Source of the DNA: Planctomycetaceae bacterium
GTDB taxonomy: Bacteria > Planctomycetota > Planctomycetia > Planctomycetales > Planctomycetaceae
Assembly (NCBI GenBank): GCA_021732975.1
Contig: JAKFWC010000024.1
Span: 1 to 64,000, forward strand
Length of the DNA stretch: 64,000 bases
Reading direction: 5' to 3'
In this document: piece by piece, positions 36,168-45,489 of the stretch
How positions within the stretch are numbered: the first letter of the stretch is position 1
Layout of the letters: each line of letters begins with the position of its first letter
Notes under the pieces: generated by a model
The model's input: the letters and a program-made list of their open reading frames with translations, nothing else
Told to the model about the DNA's origin: nothing
Database searches by the model: none
Made by a program: the position numbers and the translations under genes

Positions 36168-36683
36168 CGGGGAACCATCAGGCCTTTCTCGTGTAACGGA
36201 GCACCGTCATCACGGAAAGGTGAGTGTAAGTATCGTGAGGGGAACGAGTTCCACCGCAACCTGCCCACGTGGCGAGTGGAATGCGGCTAGGGAACTCTAT
36301 GCCGCGACCTCGGTTCGGTCAACTACCGTCCCGAATCGCGGCGAACACAGGATTGTAGTCACTCCCTCTCGCCGACGCGAAGCCGAAATCACACCGCATG
36401 GGTATGCGATCTCGTTCCCAAGCTCCGCTTGGGAACATCCGGTTTCGAGGCTCTGCCTCGTCTTCCGTCTTTTGCATCTAACCCCATCGAGGCGGAGCCT
36501 CGCAGTCGGACATTCCCGAGCGGAGCTTGGGAACGAGGACAAGGACAACGAGGACACACGAAGGATGTATCACCAATTCGTTCCACGCTTGCTGTGCAAC
36601 GGGAAGACTGGTATCCCAACATCCACGGAATTCGGTCCGTACCCCCATCCTGTCAGGCCCCGATTGCCACCTGAGGACATCCC
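36168..36683. other. Intergenic region upstream of ftsH and alpha/beta hydrolase
   Basis: A 516-bp divergent region with no gene I can support. Its centre is the 50-bp inverted repeat listed separately; the flanks may carry promoters for ftsH and the hydrolase. Confidence 0.55.
36411..36537. repeat. 50-bp imperfect inverted repeat with nested palindromes
   Basis: Arms at 36411-36460 and 36488-36537 pair over most of their length (CTCGTTCCCAAGCTCCGCT outermost, CGAGGCTCTGCCTCG innermost). Each arm also contains its own small palindromes (CCAAGCTCCGCTTGG; CGAGGCTCTGCCTCG), so alternative cruciform folds are possible. Similar GTTCCCAAGC/GAGGC repeats occur widely in planctomycetes and cyanobacteria (recall, not checked). 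Confidence 0.85.
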
Positions 36684-37544
36684 ATGTGTCGAATGTTGAT
36701 TGTCGCCGCGGTGTTGCTGTTTCCCGCCCTCACTCGTGTAGCTGAGGCCCAGGTCGCCATCACGCCCGACGTGGTTTACGGCCACAAGGATGGTTTGGCG
36801 ATGACGTTCGATGTCTTCACGCCGAAAGAAAATGCGAAGGGCGTCGGCATCCTGTTCATGGTGAGCGGTGGCTGGTATTCACGGTACGCTCCGCCAGAAC
36901 AAACTCAAGCCATGTTTGCCCCATTGACGGCCAAGGGCTTCACCGTCTTCGCCGTGCGACACGGCAGCAGCCCGAAGTACGGCATCCCCGATGCCGTCAG
37001 CGATGTCCGCCGAGCAGTGCGGTTCATTCGCCTGAACTCGGAGAAGTACGGCATCGATTCCGAGCGTATCGGCGTCTACGGCATGAGCGCCGGCGGGCAT
37101 CTGTCGTTGATCCTCGGCACCGCGTCCGATGAAGGCGATCCGAAGGCGACCGATCCGGTGTTGAAGGTTAGTGACCGCGTCCAGGCCGTAGTGGCGTATG
37201 TCCCGCCGACCGATCTCACCATCATGGTCCGTCCCGCGAAAGATCGGCTGCCGGCGTATGATCGCTTCCCGGCGTTGGACCTCGATCTGGAAAACGCGAA
37301 GACGTTGTCGCCATTGATGCAGGTCACGTCGGATGATGCCCCAACATTAATTCTGTCCGGCACGAAAGACGATCTGGTGCCGATCGCCCACAGTCGCAAC
37401 ATTCAGAAGGTGTTTGAGGAAAAGAAGGTGACCGCCAAGCTCGTTGAATATCCGAACTCCGGCCACGGGTTGCTGCCGGACGATCTAAAGGCGTCCGTCG
37501 GCGAAATGACCGAATGGTTCGAGAAGCATCTCGCAAGGAAGTGA
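36684..37544 (+). CDS. Exported alpha/beta hydrolase (BD-FAE/esterase-like)
   Basis: A 286-residue hydrolase with a signal peptide (about 1-22, ending RVAEAQ). The nucleophile is Ser135 in GMSAGGH, the acid is in SGTKDDLVPI, and the base His is in NSGHGLLPDD. The oxyanion element is SGGWYS rather than HGGG, as in the exported planctomycete relatives of feruloyl/acetyl esterases. It is probably a periplasmic carboxylester hydrolase; the substrate is unknown. ATG at 36684 starts at the signal; a later in-frame ATG three codons on is also possible. Confidence 0.87.
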   Translation: MCRMLIVAAVLLFPALTRVAEAQVAITPDVVYGHKDGLAMTFDVFTPKENAKGVGILFMVSGGWYSRYAPPEQTQAMFAPLTAKGFTVFAVRHGSSPKYGIPDAVSDVRRAVRFIRLNSEKYGIDSERIGVYGMSAGGHLSLILGTASDEGDPKATDPVLKVSDRVQAVVAYVPPTDLTIMVRPAKDRLPAYDRFPALDLDLENAKTLSPLMQVTSDDAPTLILSGTKDDLVPIAHSRNIQKVFEEKKVTAKLVEYPNSGHGLLPDDLKASVGEMTEWFEKHLARK

Positions 37545-37550
37545 TTCGGC

Positions 37551-37570
37551 TCGTTTACGCTTTGCAGAAT
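37551..37570. repeat. Single arm of the CGCTTTGCAGAAT repeat
   Basis: TCGTTTACGCTTTGCAGAAT matches the left arm of the dispersed family, 6 bp past the hydrolase stop. The usual right arm is missing; a different, strong hairpin follows. Confidence 0.55.
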
Positions 37571-37590
37571 CCCACCGCAGACGCATAACA

Positions 37591-37626
37591 ATAGAGCCCC
37601 AGGAATCAGAGTTCCTGGGGCTCTAT
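37591..37626. terminator. Strong bidirectional hairpin between convergent genes
   Basis: A 15-bp perfect stem (ATAGAGCCCCAGGAA and complement) with a 6-base loop at 37606-37611, placed between the hydrolase (+) and the MetA-like outer-membrane gene (-). Confidence 0.7.
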
Positions 37627-37701
37627 GTGATTCTCGGGCGGGTTGAGGTGTTTCAGCGGAACCGGCAGCTAGCGCCTTGCCGCTCACAAATGCGTTGAGA
37701 A

Positions 37702-38571
37702 TCAGAACCGCACGCCGGCCCCGATGTTGGAGAAGAAGTTCGCGGAGTCCTTGTTCAACCCCCAACCCGTGCGGATGCCGACCTCGAAATCGCGGGTTAC
37801 CAGATAGTGAATGCCGGGGCTGATGTACTGGCTGCCCCGTTCGTTTTCACGCTGATCGGAGAAGATCCCGAAGTATTCGATGTGGGTTTTCCACTTCTCA
37901 TAGAGGGGGACTTTCAGGACCACCGAGGGTGCCCACAGGTTGAAGTGGTCGCCTTCTTCCGATGCCGCGGAATAACGGATCGCGGAGTCTAAAACCCATT
38001 CATTCGGGAGTGTCCAACCGAAGACGTAGCCGCTTGTGAACTGCGTCGTTGTGTCCGGCCCGGCCGTCGGTGTGTTCGCATGGACAATCAACGCACTCCG
38101 TGGCAGCCAGCGATCCTGTGCTGTCAGGGAAACCTTCAAGCCGTAGAGCAGGTTCCCTTCCTCTTCCTTGCCGCCCCCGAGGGGTTCTTCCTCCCCTGGC
38201 GAGCCGGAGCCGCTCACCGCCTCACCCCCGCCGATCTCATAATTCCACCCGAGTCGCAGCTCCACATTCTCCTTGAGACCGATGCGGGTCAACAGTTCCG
38301 GAAAGCTGTGCGAATCGTTTTCGATCCGGTTATCGATGAACGAGTACGAGGATTCGACCATCACCCGTCCGCGACCGACGAGGGTCGTCGCGGGAGTGAA
38401 TGAATCGCGGTCCGTTTCGATTTCATCTTCCTGCTCGCCGAAGACTTCGCTCGGCTCCCGCAACGATGGAACGCCCAGCGGTTCCTTCTCCTGAGCATGG
38501 GCGACTTCGCTTCCCATCAGAAGCACGATCGCGAGCCAACCCGTCCATGAGAATGGAGTGCAACGATGCAT
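37702..38571 (-). CDS. Outer-membrane protein, phenol MetA-pathway-like transporter family
   Basis: A 289-residue protein with a signal peptide (HRCTPFSWTGWLAIVLLMGS, then EVAHAQ). The mature part reads as an antiparallel beta-barrel (DRDSFTPATTLVGRGRVMVE, ELRLGWNYEIGG, YGLKVSLTAQDRWLPRSALI) and ends in a terminal Phe (GAGVRF), the usual outer-membrane insertion signal. It resembles the family annotated as MetA-pathway phenol degradation transporter. The cargo is unknown. It is divergent from the phosphate-porin-like gene, and the two share a 308-bp upstream region. ATG 38571 was chosen at the signal peptide. Confidence 0.82.
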   Translation of the reverse strand: MHRCTPFSWTGWLAIVLLMGSEVAHAQEKEPLGVPSLREPSEVFGEQEDEIETDRDSFTPATTLVGRGRVMVESSYSFIDNRIENDSHSFPELLTRIGLKENVELRLGWNYEIGGGEAVSGSGSPGEEEPLGGGKEEEGNLLYGLKVSLTAQDRWLPRSALIVHANTPTAGPDTTTQFTSGYVFGWTLPNEWVLDSAIRYSAASEEGDHFNLWAPSVVLKVPLYEKWKTHIEYFGIFSDQRENERGSQYISPGIHYLVTRDFEVGIRTGWGLNKDSANFFSNIGAGVRF

Positions 38572-38879
38572 GGCCGTGCCTGCCGATGGAAGTCCATGGG
38601 TGCTTGTCGTGAAGAAAGGGCCCGCAAGCGGTATCGGCTCGCCGTTCTTCCCAGAGTTTCCCGAACATGCCGATGAAAATGGTTCGCGCACGGCCGGAAA
38701 CGGTCAAGGAACTTGCGCAAGCTCTGCAGCCGCCGTCATGTCCCTCGTCACGAGCTTCCGATGATTACGGAGAGGGGATTGGGTGCTGAATCTCCTACGG
38801 CAAACTTTCTCTAACCCGACCAACGGGTACGACCGGCAAGCCTTCTCCAGATTGACTCCGGGGGAAAGACACTGCTCCG
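38572..38879. other. Divergent promoter region between two outer-membrane genes
   Basis: 308 bp with no gene. It must contain the promoters for the MetA-like gene and the porin gene, but I could not identify specific operators. A GGGGGAAA stretch lies about 11 bases before the porin ATG. Confidence 0.5.
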
Positions 38880-40283
38880 ATGCCCTTGATTTCGCGAGCC
38901 GTCGAAGTTTCGACACGAAGTCGCTCCGCGGCCAACCCATGGCGAACGGTGTGGCTCGCGCTCAGCATTGCACTGGTCTGTCGTGCATGGACCTTCGGCG
39001 AAGACCCGCTCCTCAGTGACAACGCGGATATCATCCCGGGGAGTTATGTCGAAACACACTGGCTCGATGATCTGCCCGTCGAACAACGACCGGAAAAACA
39101 GCGTTGGCAACCGACTGACTCGCCGAAGCTCCGCTTCCGTGGCCGGATCGACTCCGACTTTAACTGGGCGAGTCAAAGCGAAAAGAATGAGCAACTCTTC
39201 GGTCAATTAGCGGACTCGGACGGATTACGCCGCGCGCGGATCGGCATCGAAGGGGAGTGGACCTCGAACAGTCGTTACCTCGCCGAGATCGATCTGGCCA
39301 ACGGCGAAGTCGTCCTGCGCGATGTGCATATCGGCCTGGGTCAGGTCCGTGAACAGGGCGAGTTCCGGGTCGGTCATTTCCGCGAACCGTTCAGTCTCGA
39401 AGGCGGTACCAGCGCGAACTCCTTCGCGCTGATGGAACGATCGTCGATCAACCAACTCGACCCGGCCCGCAACTGGGGCGTGGGCTACTACCGCTGCACT
39501 CCCGATGAAAACGCCACCTTCGCCATCGGCGTCTTCCACGCCGGATCCGATTCCTCCGACTTTCAGAACGGACCGGGCAGCAACACCGCCATCACCACGC
39601 GCGCGACAATGCTGCCGTGGTATGAATCCGACGGGCGCCAGTTGATGCATCTCGGCCTCGCCGGATCGATCCGCATCCCCGATGACGGGTTGGTGGTCAT
39701 CAGCCAGGGGCCGCGTTCACCGCTGCTGGACTTCGCCGACTCATCGACATCACCCTTCGTTCCGAGGCTGCGCATTCCGGCTCATTCGCAGCAATTGCTG
39801 AATGCGCAATGGGCGCTGGTGAATGGTCCGTTCTCGATGCAAGCCGAATGGTACGGCTCGCTCATTAATCAAGTGGATGGCGGCCACGTCTTCTATCACG
39901 GCAGCTACCTGCAAACGGGCTATTTCCTGACGGGTGACCATCGTAGCTATCATCGCGAGAGCGGCACGTTCGGCGCCGTGTCTGTGTCCCGACCGGTTCT
40001 GCCGAAGTTATCGCTGCACTCCCAACACGCGCCGCGCGGAGCGGGGGCTTGGGAGTTGACCGCGCGGATGGGATACCTCGACTTCTACGATATGGACACC
40101 CCGCGCGGTCCACTGGGACAACTCGTCGGAGTCCGTCTCCCCCAGGCGACCTTCGGTGTGAACTGGTACCTGGCCGACCGCCTGCGAATCCTGCTCAACT
40201 ATTCGCTCGCCGTCCCCGACGAACCCAACGCCGGCTCCAGCACCGCCAGCGTTCTTTCCTCGCGACTGGCATTATTCTGGTGA
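38880..40283 (+). CDS. Phosphate-selective porin O/P-like outer-membrane protein
   Basis: A 467-residue porin. A hydrophobic signal (about 22-40, VWLALSIALVCRAWTFGED) is followed by the OprO/OprP-type pattern: LRFRGRIDSDFNWAS, RRARIGIEGEWTSNSRYLAEIDLANGEVVLRDVHIGLGQ, FRVGHFREPFSLE and NWGVGYYRC. It closes with FGVNWYLADRLRILLNYSLA and a terminal Trp. OprP-type porins take up phosphate or polyphosphate under limitation, but planctomycetes have many members whose selectivity is unknown. No pho genes are adjacent. A terminator at 40320-40345 ends the transcript. Confidence 0.9.
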   Translation: MPLISRAVEVSTRSRSAANPWRTVWLALSIALVCRAWTFGEDPLLSDNADIIPGSYVETHWLDDLPVEQRPEKQRWQPTDSPKLRFRGRIDSDFNWASQSEKNEQLFGQLADSDGLRRARIGIEGEWTSNSRYLAEIDLANGEVVLRDVHIGLGQVREQGEFRVGHFREPFSLEGGTSANSFALMERSSINQLDPARNWGVGYYRCTPDENATFAIGVFHAGSDSSDFQNGPGSNTAITTRATMLPWYESDGRQLMHLGLAGSIRIPDDGLVVISQGPRSPLLDFADSSTSPFVPRLRIPAHSQQLLNAQWALVNGPFSMQAEWYGSLINQVDGGHVFYHGSYLQTGYFLTGDHRSYHRESGTFGAVSVSRPVLPKLSLHSQHAPRGAGAWELTARMGYLDFYDMDTPRGPLGQLVGVRLPQATFGVNWYLADRLRILLNYSLAVPDEPNAGSSTASVLSSRLALFW

Positions 40284-40319
40284 CACCGTCCGTCGCGAAC
40301 CGATCACGCCGAAAACGAA

Positions 40320-40345
40320 GAAACCCCTTGGCAACAAGGGGTTTC
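40320..40345 (+). terminator. Intrinsic terminator after porin gene
   Basis: A 10-bp perfect stem GAAACCCCTT / AAGGGGTTTC with a 6-base loop, between the porin stop and tRNA-Val on the opposite strand; it may serve both. Confidence 0.65.
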
Positions 40346-40356
40346 GGCGGAATCAA

Positions 40357-40430
<74 letters not shown>

Positions 40431-40501
40431 GTGCGGCTTCAAAGATAGGTCCGCCAGGCGGCGGGGTCAAGTGACGGAGCGGTGGAGAGTTGCTGGTTCA
40501 G

Positions 40502-40553
40502 GGTTGAGAGTTAGAAAAGGACGAATTGTAGGAACGCCTTCTGACTCTCAACC
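40502..40553. repeat. Inverted repeat GGTTGAGAGTTAGAA in ahcY leader
   Basis: Arms at 40502-40516 and 40539-40553 pair with one mismatch around 22 bases, in the 303-bp stretch between tRNA-Val and ahcY. The same GGTTGAGAGTC sequence recurs between tsf and rpsB. Confidence 0.75.
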
Positions 40554-40733
40554 ACTCCTTACTTTGCCGGCCGGACTACCATTCTTCGAGAAACGATTGT
40601 CACCATAATCGGAATTCCTTACCCTGTTAGCGTCGAGCAAGAGAACAAATCAACGAACTCTGTTGTTCCTAGCTCTCGACTCTTCGCTCAAGACTCTCGA
40701 CTGCCCGCGTTCCCCCATGAAGGATTTGTCCTG

Positions 40734-42077
<1,344 letters not shown>

Positions 42078-42114
42078 TCGATAGCGGAGAGACGAGAGTC
42101 AAGAGCCAGAGAAG

Positions 42115-42136
42115 CCCAGGGATTCTTATCCCTGGG
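42115..42136 (+). terminator. Intrinsic terminator after ahcY
   Basis: Stem CCCAGGGAT / ATCCCTGGG (9 bp) with a 4-base loop, followed by TCTTTTCGTTTTG. Confidence 0.8.
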
Positions 42137-42175
42137 TCTTTTCGTTTTGTTCAATACGTGGATCGAAGGGACACC

Positions 42176-42463
42176 ATGTCATGCCGTCAAAGTCGAGATG
42201 AATGGGATGAGTTCCTGAAGAAGCATGGCTCTGAACTACGTGATTGTGGAATTCCTGACGACATCGCCTCTGACAAGATCCGTTTTCTGGTGTTTCTAGA
42301 CCATGGCTATGATGACTGGGGTCGGCACGAATCCCGTTATGGATTTTTTGACTCAGCCGTCCTTACAGACGATCAGATCGAACGACTGGCAGAGTTAGTC
42401 GGTTCACAAATTGATGAGCGGTATCGAATAATCATTTCAACGCGATGGCAGCGCTGGTCATGA
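42176..42463 (+). CDS. Small hypothetical protein
   Basis: A 95-residue soluble protein beginning MSCRQSRDEWDEFLKKHGSE, rich in Asp, Glu and Trp, with no signal peptide and no motif I recognise. ATG at 42176 follows GAAGGG by five bases, which supports translation. It follows the ahcY terminator, so it needs its own promoter. It converges with the alpha/beta hydrolase gene 15 bp away. The base composition is less GC-rich than its neighbours, which might hint at recent acquisition. Confidence 0.6.
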   Translation: MSCRQSRDEWDEFLKKHGSELRDCGIPDDIASDKIRFLVFLDHGYDDWGRHESRYGFFDSAVLTDDQIERLAELVGSQIDERYRIIISTRWQRWS

Positions 42464-42478
42464 TCAACTTCGATTACT

Positions 42479-43558
42479 TTACGGCTGCGTCGCCACCGTC
42501 ACGACATCCGGAAAGAACACCGATGTCGAAATCGCCTGGGCGATGCAGGGTTGGCGGTAATAGTACGGCCAGACGTGGCCGAAGCCCACGAGGGGGGTGA
42601 CATCATAGTCCGATAGCTTCACGCTGTGCGGACCGATCTCTCGCCGAACGTGATCGGTGAACCCGGTGCGCGCTAACGCCTGCGTACAGAAGGGGCGATG
42701 CAATGGATAGAACTTCAGCGCCAGGTCTTTGCGACTTTGCAGGTTCACGATCGATTCCGCCCGCAGTACGGCTCGTTCATATCGGGAACCGGCATTAAGC
42801 CATTGATGGTCGATCGCCGCGGCGGCCAAGACCGCGCGGATCCGATGGCCGTGGTATTGCCCCCCGGCAAAGACCACGCCGTCGATGTCACCCCCGCCGA
42901 GCGCGTGCAAGGTTGATAACGTCATCCGTGCCCCGTGACTGTGTCCAAGCAAACAAATGGGATGCGAATCGGGCACGCGCGAGATCAATTCCGCGACGTA
43001 CAAACCGTTGCGCTCCGCTCGGCGGCCGAGCTGCAACACATCCATCGGAAACGTGATCGCCGGGGCGTCATCGCTCGGCCAAGTATAGAAGACCACATGC
43101 AACGGACGCTCGGGACAGGCATTTCGCAACCACGAATTGGTGACGCGACTGTCCTGACAAACCGATTCCCATTCCACGAAACTGCCGTGCAGCATGAAGC
43201 AGACGGGAGTTGCGGGAACCAACGAGGTGTAGAGTTCATCGAGCGAACTCAACCCACCATGCCCCCGGCAATCGAAGTGAAAGACATCGAAACCACACTG
43301 CTGGCAGCATTCCAGGCGGTCGCGGCAACGGCGTGAGCTGACGATCCAGTAATCGCTGCCGACCGTCCGCACGGCGGGAGCCGAGACGGGAGAAGGAACC
43401 AGTTCCAACGGCTGTGCGTTCGCGAACCCGCCGATCGCGAAGATCAGGGTCGCCGTGAGGCACCATACGCGACGAAGCCGCGATCGCCCTGCAGAAATCA
43501 CCGACACGCAGTGGATCCCAGCTTGTACACCGCGGACGGAACGCACTCCGGCACACAC
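42479..43558 (-). CDS. Exported alpha/beta-hydrolase-fold protein
   Basis: A protein of up to 359 residues with a hydrophobic segment VWCLTATLIFAIGGFANAQ acting as signal. The fold is indicated by CFMLHGSFVEWES (oxyanion strand) and the nucleophile elbow LLGHSHGARMTLS, in which Ser is flanked by His residues. A terminal GFGHVWPYYY could supply the catalytic His. It is rich in Cys (CRDRLECCQQCGFDVFHFDC), suggesting disulphides after export. The start is uncertain: the frame is open to GTG 43558, but GTG 43507 or 43501 would place the signal nearer the N-terminus. No substrate can be inferred. Confidence 0.75.
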   Translation of the reverse strand: MCAGVRSVRGVQAGIHCVSVISAGRSRLRRVWCLTATLIFAIGGFANAQPLELVPSPVSAPAVRTVGSDYWIVSSRRCRDRLECCQQCGFDVFHFDCRGHGGLSSLDELYTSLVPATPVCFMLHGSFVEWESVCQDSRVTNSWLRNACPERPLHVVFYTWPSDDAPAITFPMDVLQLGRRAERNGLYVAELISRVPDSHPICLLGHSHGARMTLSTLHALGGGDIDGVVFAGGQYHGHRIRAVLAAAAIDHQWLNAGSRYERAVLRAESIVNLQSRKDLALKFYPLHRPFCTQALARTGFTDHVRREIGPHSVKLSDYDVTPLVGFGHVWPYYYRQPCIAQAISTSVFFPDVVTVATQP

Positions 43559-43778
43559 CCGAATCGCTTGGCATTCACTGGCAAACGATCAAGGCGTCCC
43601 CCTCCTGGGGCGTTGGGAAGTATCGACCAATGCTGCTGGCGACACGCAACGCGAAGTGGACGCCGCGCTGTCTGCGGCAGGACCGGTGAAGATACCGTAG
43701 ATTCACTACCGAGATGTGTTGGCAAACCTTGCGCAACCGGAAGCCTCGAAATTACAGACCAATGATTGCAGCCGTTGT

Positions 43779-43800
43779 GATCATGCAAAGCGGCAAGCGA
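43779..43800. repeat. Single arm of the ATGCAAAGCG-CAAGCGA repeat
   Basis: GATCATGCAAAGCGGCAAGC and the following GA match one arm of the dispersed family with one inserted G, in the divergent gap downstream of the OmpH-like gene. Confidence 0.5.
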
Positions 43801-43816
43801 GTTGTGAAAACGAGAA

Positions 43817-43848
43817 CGCTCTCGCACAGCGGTTGCCATGCGAGAGCG
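43817..43848 (-). terminator. Terminator after OmpH-like lipoprotein gene
   Basis: Stem CGCTCTCGCA / TGCGAGAGCG (10 bp) with a 12-base loop. Read on the minus strand it is followed by TTCTCGTTTTC. Confidence 0.65.
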
Positions 43849-43883
43849 CGTCCCAACACCATCTTCAGCGACATTCGTCGCAA

Positions 43884-44513
43884 TCAGTTCGTGGCGGTTT
43901 CTTTTGGTTCCGCAGCAGTGGCTTCCGGAATCGGCTTCGCCTGGGTTTTCGCGGCGGTCGGAGCCGTCGGCTTCTTGGAACCGTAGGCCTTGACCACGTC
44001 GGCAGTAATATCCACACCCGGATCAACCGACAACAAGAAGCCTTCGTTCTTCGGGATCACTACGCCCAAGCCGCGTTCCGAAGCCACCTGCTGGGCGACC
44101 GGTCGGACTTCCGCACGGAACTGGGCAATCATCCGTTGACGTTCTTCTTCCAACTGGGCTTGCGCCTTGCGGGCCGCCTGAACCAATTGTGAGCTGGCAT
44201 TGCGTTCCATCTGAATGAGCTGCTGCTTTTGCTCATCCGTAGCGCTTTCACCGAATTCGTCTTTCTTATCAGCAATTTGCCGCTGCATGTCGGCCTTACC
44301 GCGTTGCAACGCCTGATCCAACGCACTTTTTCGCACGTTGAGAGCGTCGTTCATTTCCTGAGTTCGTCCGATCGACTTGCCCACCACATCGAGATCAATG
44401 ACGGCGAGGCCGCCCTTGGTGCTCGAAGCGGACGAGCCGCCGAACTGAGTTCCGCATCCCACCGAGAACAATGCACCGGCGGCCAACATCACAATCGCGC
44501 TACCAAATCGCAT
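43884..44513 (-). CDS. OmpH/Skp-like lipoprotein
   Basis: A 209-residue protein with a lipoprotein signal (SAIVMLAAGALFSVGCGTQ; lipobox SVGC, Cys20). The body is a long charged coiled coil (about 55-150, KSALDQALQRGKADMQRQIA, QLEEERQRMIAQFRAEVRP) preceded by GGLAVIDLDVVGKSIGRTQE, the beta-strand entry of Skp/OmpH periplasmic chaperones. Family members hold unfolded outer-membrane proteins; they are usually soluble, so a lipid anchor is unusual. A Pro/Ala/Thr-rich tail follows. AAGGAG lies six bases before ATG 44513. It is downstream of pyrH, beyond a terminator. Confidence 0.8.
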   Translation of the reverse strand: MRFGSAIVMLAAGALFSVGCGTQFGGSSASSTKGGLAVIDLDVVGKSIGRTQEMNDALNVRKSALDQALQRGKADMQRQIADKKDEFGESATDEQKQQLIQMERNASSQLVQAARKAQAQLEEERQRMIAQFRAEVRPVAQQVASERGLGVVIPKNEGFLLSVDPGVDITADVVKAYGSKKPTAPTAAKTQAKPIPEATAAEPKETATN

Positions 44514-44608
44514 CCAAAACTCCTTTTCGGACGGAGACGTTTTTCCCGACATGGCGCGAAACTTAGTGCAATCCGAAAACCGCGCCTAGGGCGGAATCGA
44601 ACGAAAAA

Positions 44609-44632
44609 CCCCCGGTTGAAGACAACCGGGGG
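44609..44632 (-). terminator. Intrinsic terminator after pyrH
   Basis: Stem CCCCCGGTTG / CAACCGGGGG (10 bp) with a 4-base loop. On the minus strand it is followed by TTTTTCGTTCG, a good U-tract. Confidence 0.85.
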
Positions 44633-44658
44633 CTAATTGAATCATGATGTGATCTGCA

Positions 44659-45408
44659 TCAGGCGGGAGCGGGGCCAACACGCGTGCCGAGACGTTCGCC
44701 CGCAATCACGCGTTCGATGTTGCCGGGCTTTTGATAGTTCAGCACAACGATCGGGATGTTGTGCTCCATGCAATGGTGAATCGCAGTCGCGTCCATCACC
44801 TGCAGATTCTGTCGCAGCACATCCTGAAAACTGATTTCGGAATATCGCACCGCATGCGGATTTTTCAGCGGGTCTTCGCTATAGACACCATCGACACGGG
44901 TGGCCTTCACGAGTAAGTCGGCGTCGATTTCCCGGGCGCGGAGCGCTGCTGCCGTATCAGTGGTCACAAACGGACTGCCGGTCCCGGCAGCGAGAATCAC
45001 CACGCGACCTTTTTCGAGATGGCGAATGCAACGGCGTCGAATGAACGGCTCGGCGACCCCTTCCATGCGGATGGCGCTCTGCACGCGCGTCGCCACGCCA
45101 AAACTTTCCAGCGCATCTTGCAAAGCGAGCGCGTTGATCGTGGTCGCAAGCATCCCCATATAGTGTGCGGTGGCTGGGACAATCTTGGCGTTCACTGCTG
45201 AGAACGATTTGCCACGGACAATATTGCCGCCGCCACAGACGATCGCCAGTTGCACACCGGATCGCACCACGCTGCGAATTTGTTCGCAGATGATTTCAAT
45301 TTCGGCGAGGCTGATGCCCGTTTCGCCACTGCGGGCGAAACTTTCGCCGCTGAGCTTCAGGACGACACGCTTATAACGCGGGGCAGTCGGGGCAATGGCG
45401 TCAGGCAT
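44659..45408 (-). CDS. pyrH: UMP kinase
   Basis: Phosphorylates UMP to UDP with ATP; a hexameric amino-acid-kinase-fold enzyme in the cytoplasm. The 249-residue protein shows [12 protein letters not shown] (phosphate loop), [66 protein letters not shown] and the closing [22 protein letters not shown] 45408 gives a short hydrophilic N-terminal extension. It follows tsf on the same strand, the conserved rpsB-tsf-pyrH order, but a terminator lies between tsf and pyrH. The usual next gene, frr, is absent. Confidence 0.97.
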   Translation of the reverse strand: MPDAIAPTAPRYKRVVLKLSGESFARSGETGISLAEIEIICEQIRSVVRSGVQLAIVCGGGNIVRGKSFSAVNAKIVPATAHYMGMLATTINALALQDALESFGVATRVQSAIRMEGVAEPFIRRRCIRHLEKGRVVILAAGTGSPFVTTDTAAALRAREIDADLLVKATRVDGVYSEDPLKNPHAVRYSEISFQDVLRQNLQVMDATAIHHCMEHNIPIVVLNYQKPGNIERVIAGERLGTRVGPAPA

Positions 45409-45444
45409 GCGAGAGCCTTCTAAAAATCAGGCGAGGAAATAAAA

Positions 45445-45467
45445 CCGGGGGCGACATGCGCCCCCGG
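45445..45467 (-). terminator. Intrinsic terminator between tsf and pyrH
   Basis: Stem CCGGGGGCG / CGCCCCCGG (9 bp) with a 5-base loop. On the minus strand it is followed by TTTTATTTCC. It would reduce read-through from tsf into pyrH. Confidence 0.8.
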
Positions 45468-45489
45468 AATGTTTGTCGTCGTGATGCAA

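Noticed and set aside
36411..36537. Consideration as a CRISPR unit
   Set aside because: There are only two inverted arms with no regularly spaced direct repeats or cas genes.
38730..38752. Two CGTCA elements resembling a Pho box before the phosphate-porin-like gene
   Set aside because: Spacing is 12 rather than 11 and the AT-rich spacers of a Pho box are absent.
40433..40733. Possible SAH riboswitch upstream of ahcY
   Set aside because: I could not match the known SAH riboswitch core; only an inverted repeat of a dispersed family is present.
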